NCBI GenBank assembly: GCA_023145975.1
Contig: JAGLCZ010000072.1
Span: 1 to 7,383 of the forward strand
DNA: 7,383 bases
Direction: 5' to 3'
DNA from: Candidatus Hydrogenedentota bacterium
Lineage (GTDB): Bacteria; Hydrogenedentota; Hydrogenedentia; Hydrogenedentales; CAITNO01
Position 1 is the first letter of the stretch; every line of letters begins with the position of its first letter. The notes under the pieces are model-generated. The model made no database searches. It had not been told where the DNA came from and worked only from the letters and a program-made list of their open reading frames with translations. Position numbers and translations under genes: made by a program. Positions 6,057-7,383 of the stretch are shown here, one piece after another.

Positions 6057-7383
6057 CAACTATCTTCTTTTTTTTCGTCGGGTACAATCTTCCCCCGCAA
6101 TGTAGACAATTGCTCTGCAAGAGATGTGTTTAAAAGTGCATTCTCGCCCTTCTTTGAGGAAGATTTATGCAATTTCGGTATGTTCAAGGAATCTTTCCCT
6201 CTACGCCGCTGTGGACGATTACTTCCTTGGAATCCACCAGAATTCCGCGATTGACGATCACGTCCCCGATCACTTCGTCGTCCTCCCTCCCGCTCTGTGC
6301 CCTCACTGCGCGGATCAGATCGACGAAAATCAGGATGGGTTAGAGGAAGTTTTACCGCTCCTTTGATAGACAACGATATTTTTTGCGTTTCTTTTTCCAC
6401 ATTGAGAACCACGATTTTAGTTACATCACCCACCAGCAATGCCTGCTTGGGATCATTAAGCACTGTCCTGCCTAACTCAGATCGATGTACAAGCCCTTCC
6501 TGTGCCAATCCTATGTTTACAAAAGCACCAAAATCTGTAACATTGGTAATAATTCCTTCAATGACCATACCTGACTGTAAGTCATCAATGCTTTCCAGAG
6601 TAAGGAACTGCGCCGGCGGCCTGAAATGCCGCCGTGGGTCGTGACCTACACGTCCTAATTCGTAGCAAATATCTTCCAGTGTTAGTAGACCCGTTATTTC
6701 CGTAGCAAACTCATTCATAGGAACTTCTTTGATGCGTTCCGGCGACGCCAACAACTCGTCAAGGGATATACTGAGAGATTCAGCAATACGTTCAATTACG
6801 GGGTAGGCATCAGGGTGAATGGAAGAAGCATCCAGCTTATTTTCCCCGTTCATAATACGAAGAAAACCAGCACATTGCAAATAGGTTTTCTCTCCTACAC
6901 CAGACACATCAAGCAGCTGTGTTCTATTGGTAAATCCTTGTCGTTTATCACGTTCTTCAATAATCGCCTGAGCTACCCCTGCCTGCAGCCCACTTACATA
7001 ACGCAACAAAGATACAGGCGCAGTGTTCACATCCACGCCCACACGATTAACCACTGATTCCAAAGTTCGCGCAATACCGGCCTGCAATCGTTTTCGATTT
7101 ACTCCTACTGCAGAACGTCCTCCAGCAAGATAAACCGGATCTACTTTAACCAGCTCCCACAACGGATCTCTCAACCTGCGTGCAAGTGATACTGCTGCCT
7201 GTACTGCTTCATCCATATCAGGTAATTCTTCGGCAGCCAATGCTGAATGTACATATGCAAGCAAACCAATATCCTGCACCAGTGTAACGAAAACATTGCG
7301 TTCACCGTTGGCACGCAACGCTACCTGCACACTATGCAAAAGATCGCGCCCCCCAGGTCCACTTCCCACAGCAATACCCACAG
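6056..7383 (-). CDS. tex: Tex/YhgF-family S1 RNA-binding protein, C-terminal part; 5' end beyond window
   Basis: The visible 441 residues match the C-terminal part of Tex, a cytoplasmic nucleic-acid-binding protein linked to transcription in several bacteria (E. coli YhgF is about 770 residues). The frame is open to the right edge, so the true start is outside. In order: the end of the YqgF-like RNase H-fold domain (1-85, with AAEELPD at 49-55 and DPLWELVKVDP at 72-82); a helix-hairpin-helix region (about 110-176, VGVDVNTAPVSLLRYVSGL and QCAGFLRI); a helical connector with LDASSIHPDAYPVIERI (183-199); an S1 domain (269-340, GMVIEGIITNVTDFGAFVNIG and EGLVH); and a basic Arg/Gly/Ser-rich tail (about 345-441) that probably adds RNA binding. 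Two usually conserved Tex motifs are altered: the EAGASVYSAS-like segment reads QDIGLLAYVHSA (36-47), and the GVGQYQHDV-like segment reads LAGGRSAVGVN (85-95). Family membership is secure, but it may be a divergent paralogue. Confidence 0.93.
   Translation of the reverse strand, partial: VGIAVGSGPGGRDLLHSVQVALRANGERNVFVTLVQDIGLLAYVHSALAAEELPDMDEAVQAAVSLARRLRDPLWELVKVDPVYLAGGRSAVGVNRKRLQAGIARTLESVVNRVGVDVNTAPVSLLRYVSGLQAGVAQAIIEERDKRQGFTNRTQLLDVSGVGEKTYLQCAGFLRIMNGENKLDASSIHPDAYPVIERIAESLSISLDELLASPERIKEVPMNEFATEITGLLTLEDICYELGRVGHDPRRHFRPPAQFLTLESIDDLQSGMVIEGIITNVTDFGAFVNIGLAQEGLVHRSELGRTVLNDPKQALLVGDVTKIVVLNVEKETQKISLSIKGAVKLPLTHPDFRRSDPRSEGTEREGGRRSDRGRDRQSRNSGGFQGSNRPQRRRGKDSLNIPKLHKSSSKKGENALLNTSLAEQLSTLRGKIVPDEKKEDS

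Noticed and set aside
1..7383. CRISPR arrays, insertion sequences, tRNA genes, toxin-antitoxin pairs or defence modules.
   Set aside because: No regularly spaced repeats, terminal inverted repeats with a transposase, cloverleaf-like segments or recognisable defence proteins were seen on either strand.

Overview
This window looks like an ordinary chromosomal segment from an uncultured bacterium of moderate G+C content. It holds four complete forward genes (one small and hypothetical) flanked by two reverse genes that run off the window edges. The taxonomic hints are weak. A secreted glycoside-hydrolase-like protein with a GGDGGGCECDSC motif, a short Zn-dependent medium-chain dehydrogenase of a type I associate with Planctomycetes, Hydrogenedentes and related environmental lineages, and sparse Shine-Dalgarno (SD) sites together suggest a PVC or Hydrogenedentes-like bacterium. 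This is inference; no rRNA or tRNA is present to settle it.

Layout. (1) Positions 1 to about 2144, reverse strand: a large secreted protein, cut by the left edge (714 codons visible, no internal stop), with a signal peptide and a GH20/GH67/DUF4838-like architecture. (2) 2145-2357: a divergent intergenic region with a possible forward promoter, a repeated 9-mer and an alternative GTG start for gene 1. (3) 2358-6045, forward strand: a probable operon of a 73-residue hypothetical protein, a Zn-dependent alcohol dehydrogenase-like protein, ribonuclease HII (rnhB), and a 574-residue lipoprotein with two TPR arrays. Gaps between these genes are 16, 70 and 17 bp. (4) 6056-7383, reverse strand: the C-terminal 441 residues of a Tex/YhgF-family RNA-binding protein, convergent with the TPR gene and separated from it by only 10 bp. 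A small AT-only inverted repeat spans both stop codons.

How the genes relate. RNase HII (removal of ribonucleotides from DNA) and Tex (transcription accessory factor) are housekeeping nucleic-acid functions. The TPR lipoprotein probably acts as a scaffold at the cell envelope. The dehydrogenase substrate is unknown. The secreted hydrolase-like protein suggests glycan foraging and is probably regulated separately from the divergent forward operon. I see no CRISPR array, insertion sequence, prophage, toxin-antitoxin or defence module. The points most worth a second look are the divergent conserved motifs in the Tex-like protein, the start region of the secreted protein, and the small gene upstream of the dehydrogenase.
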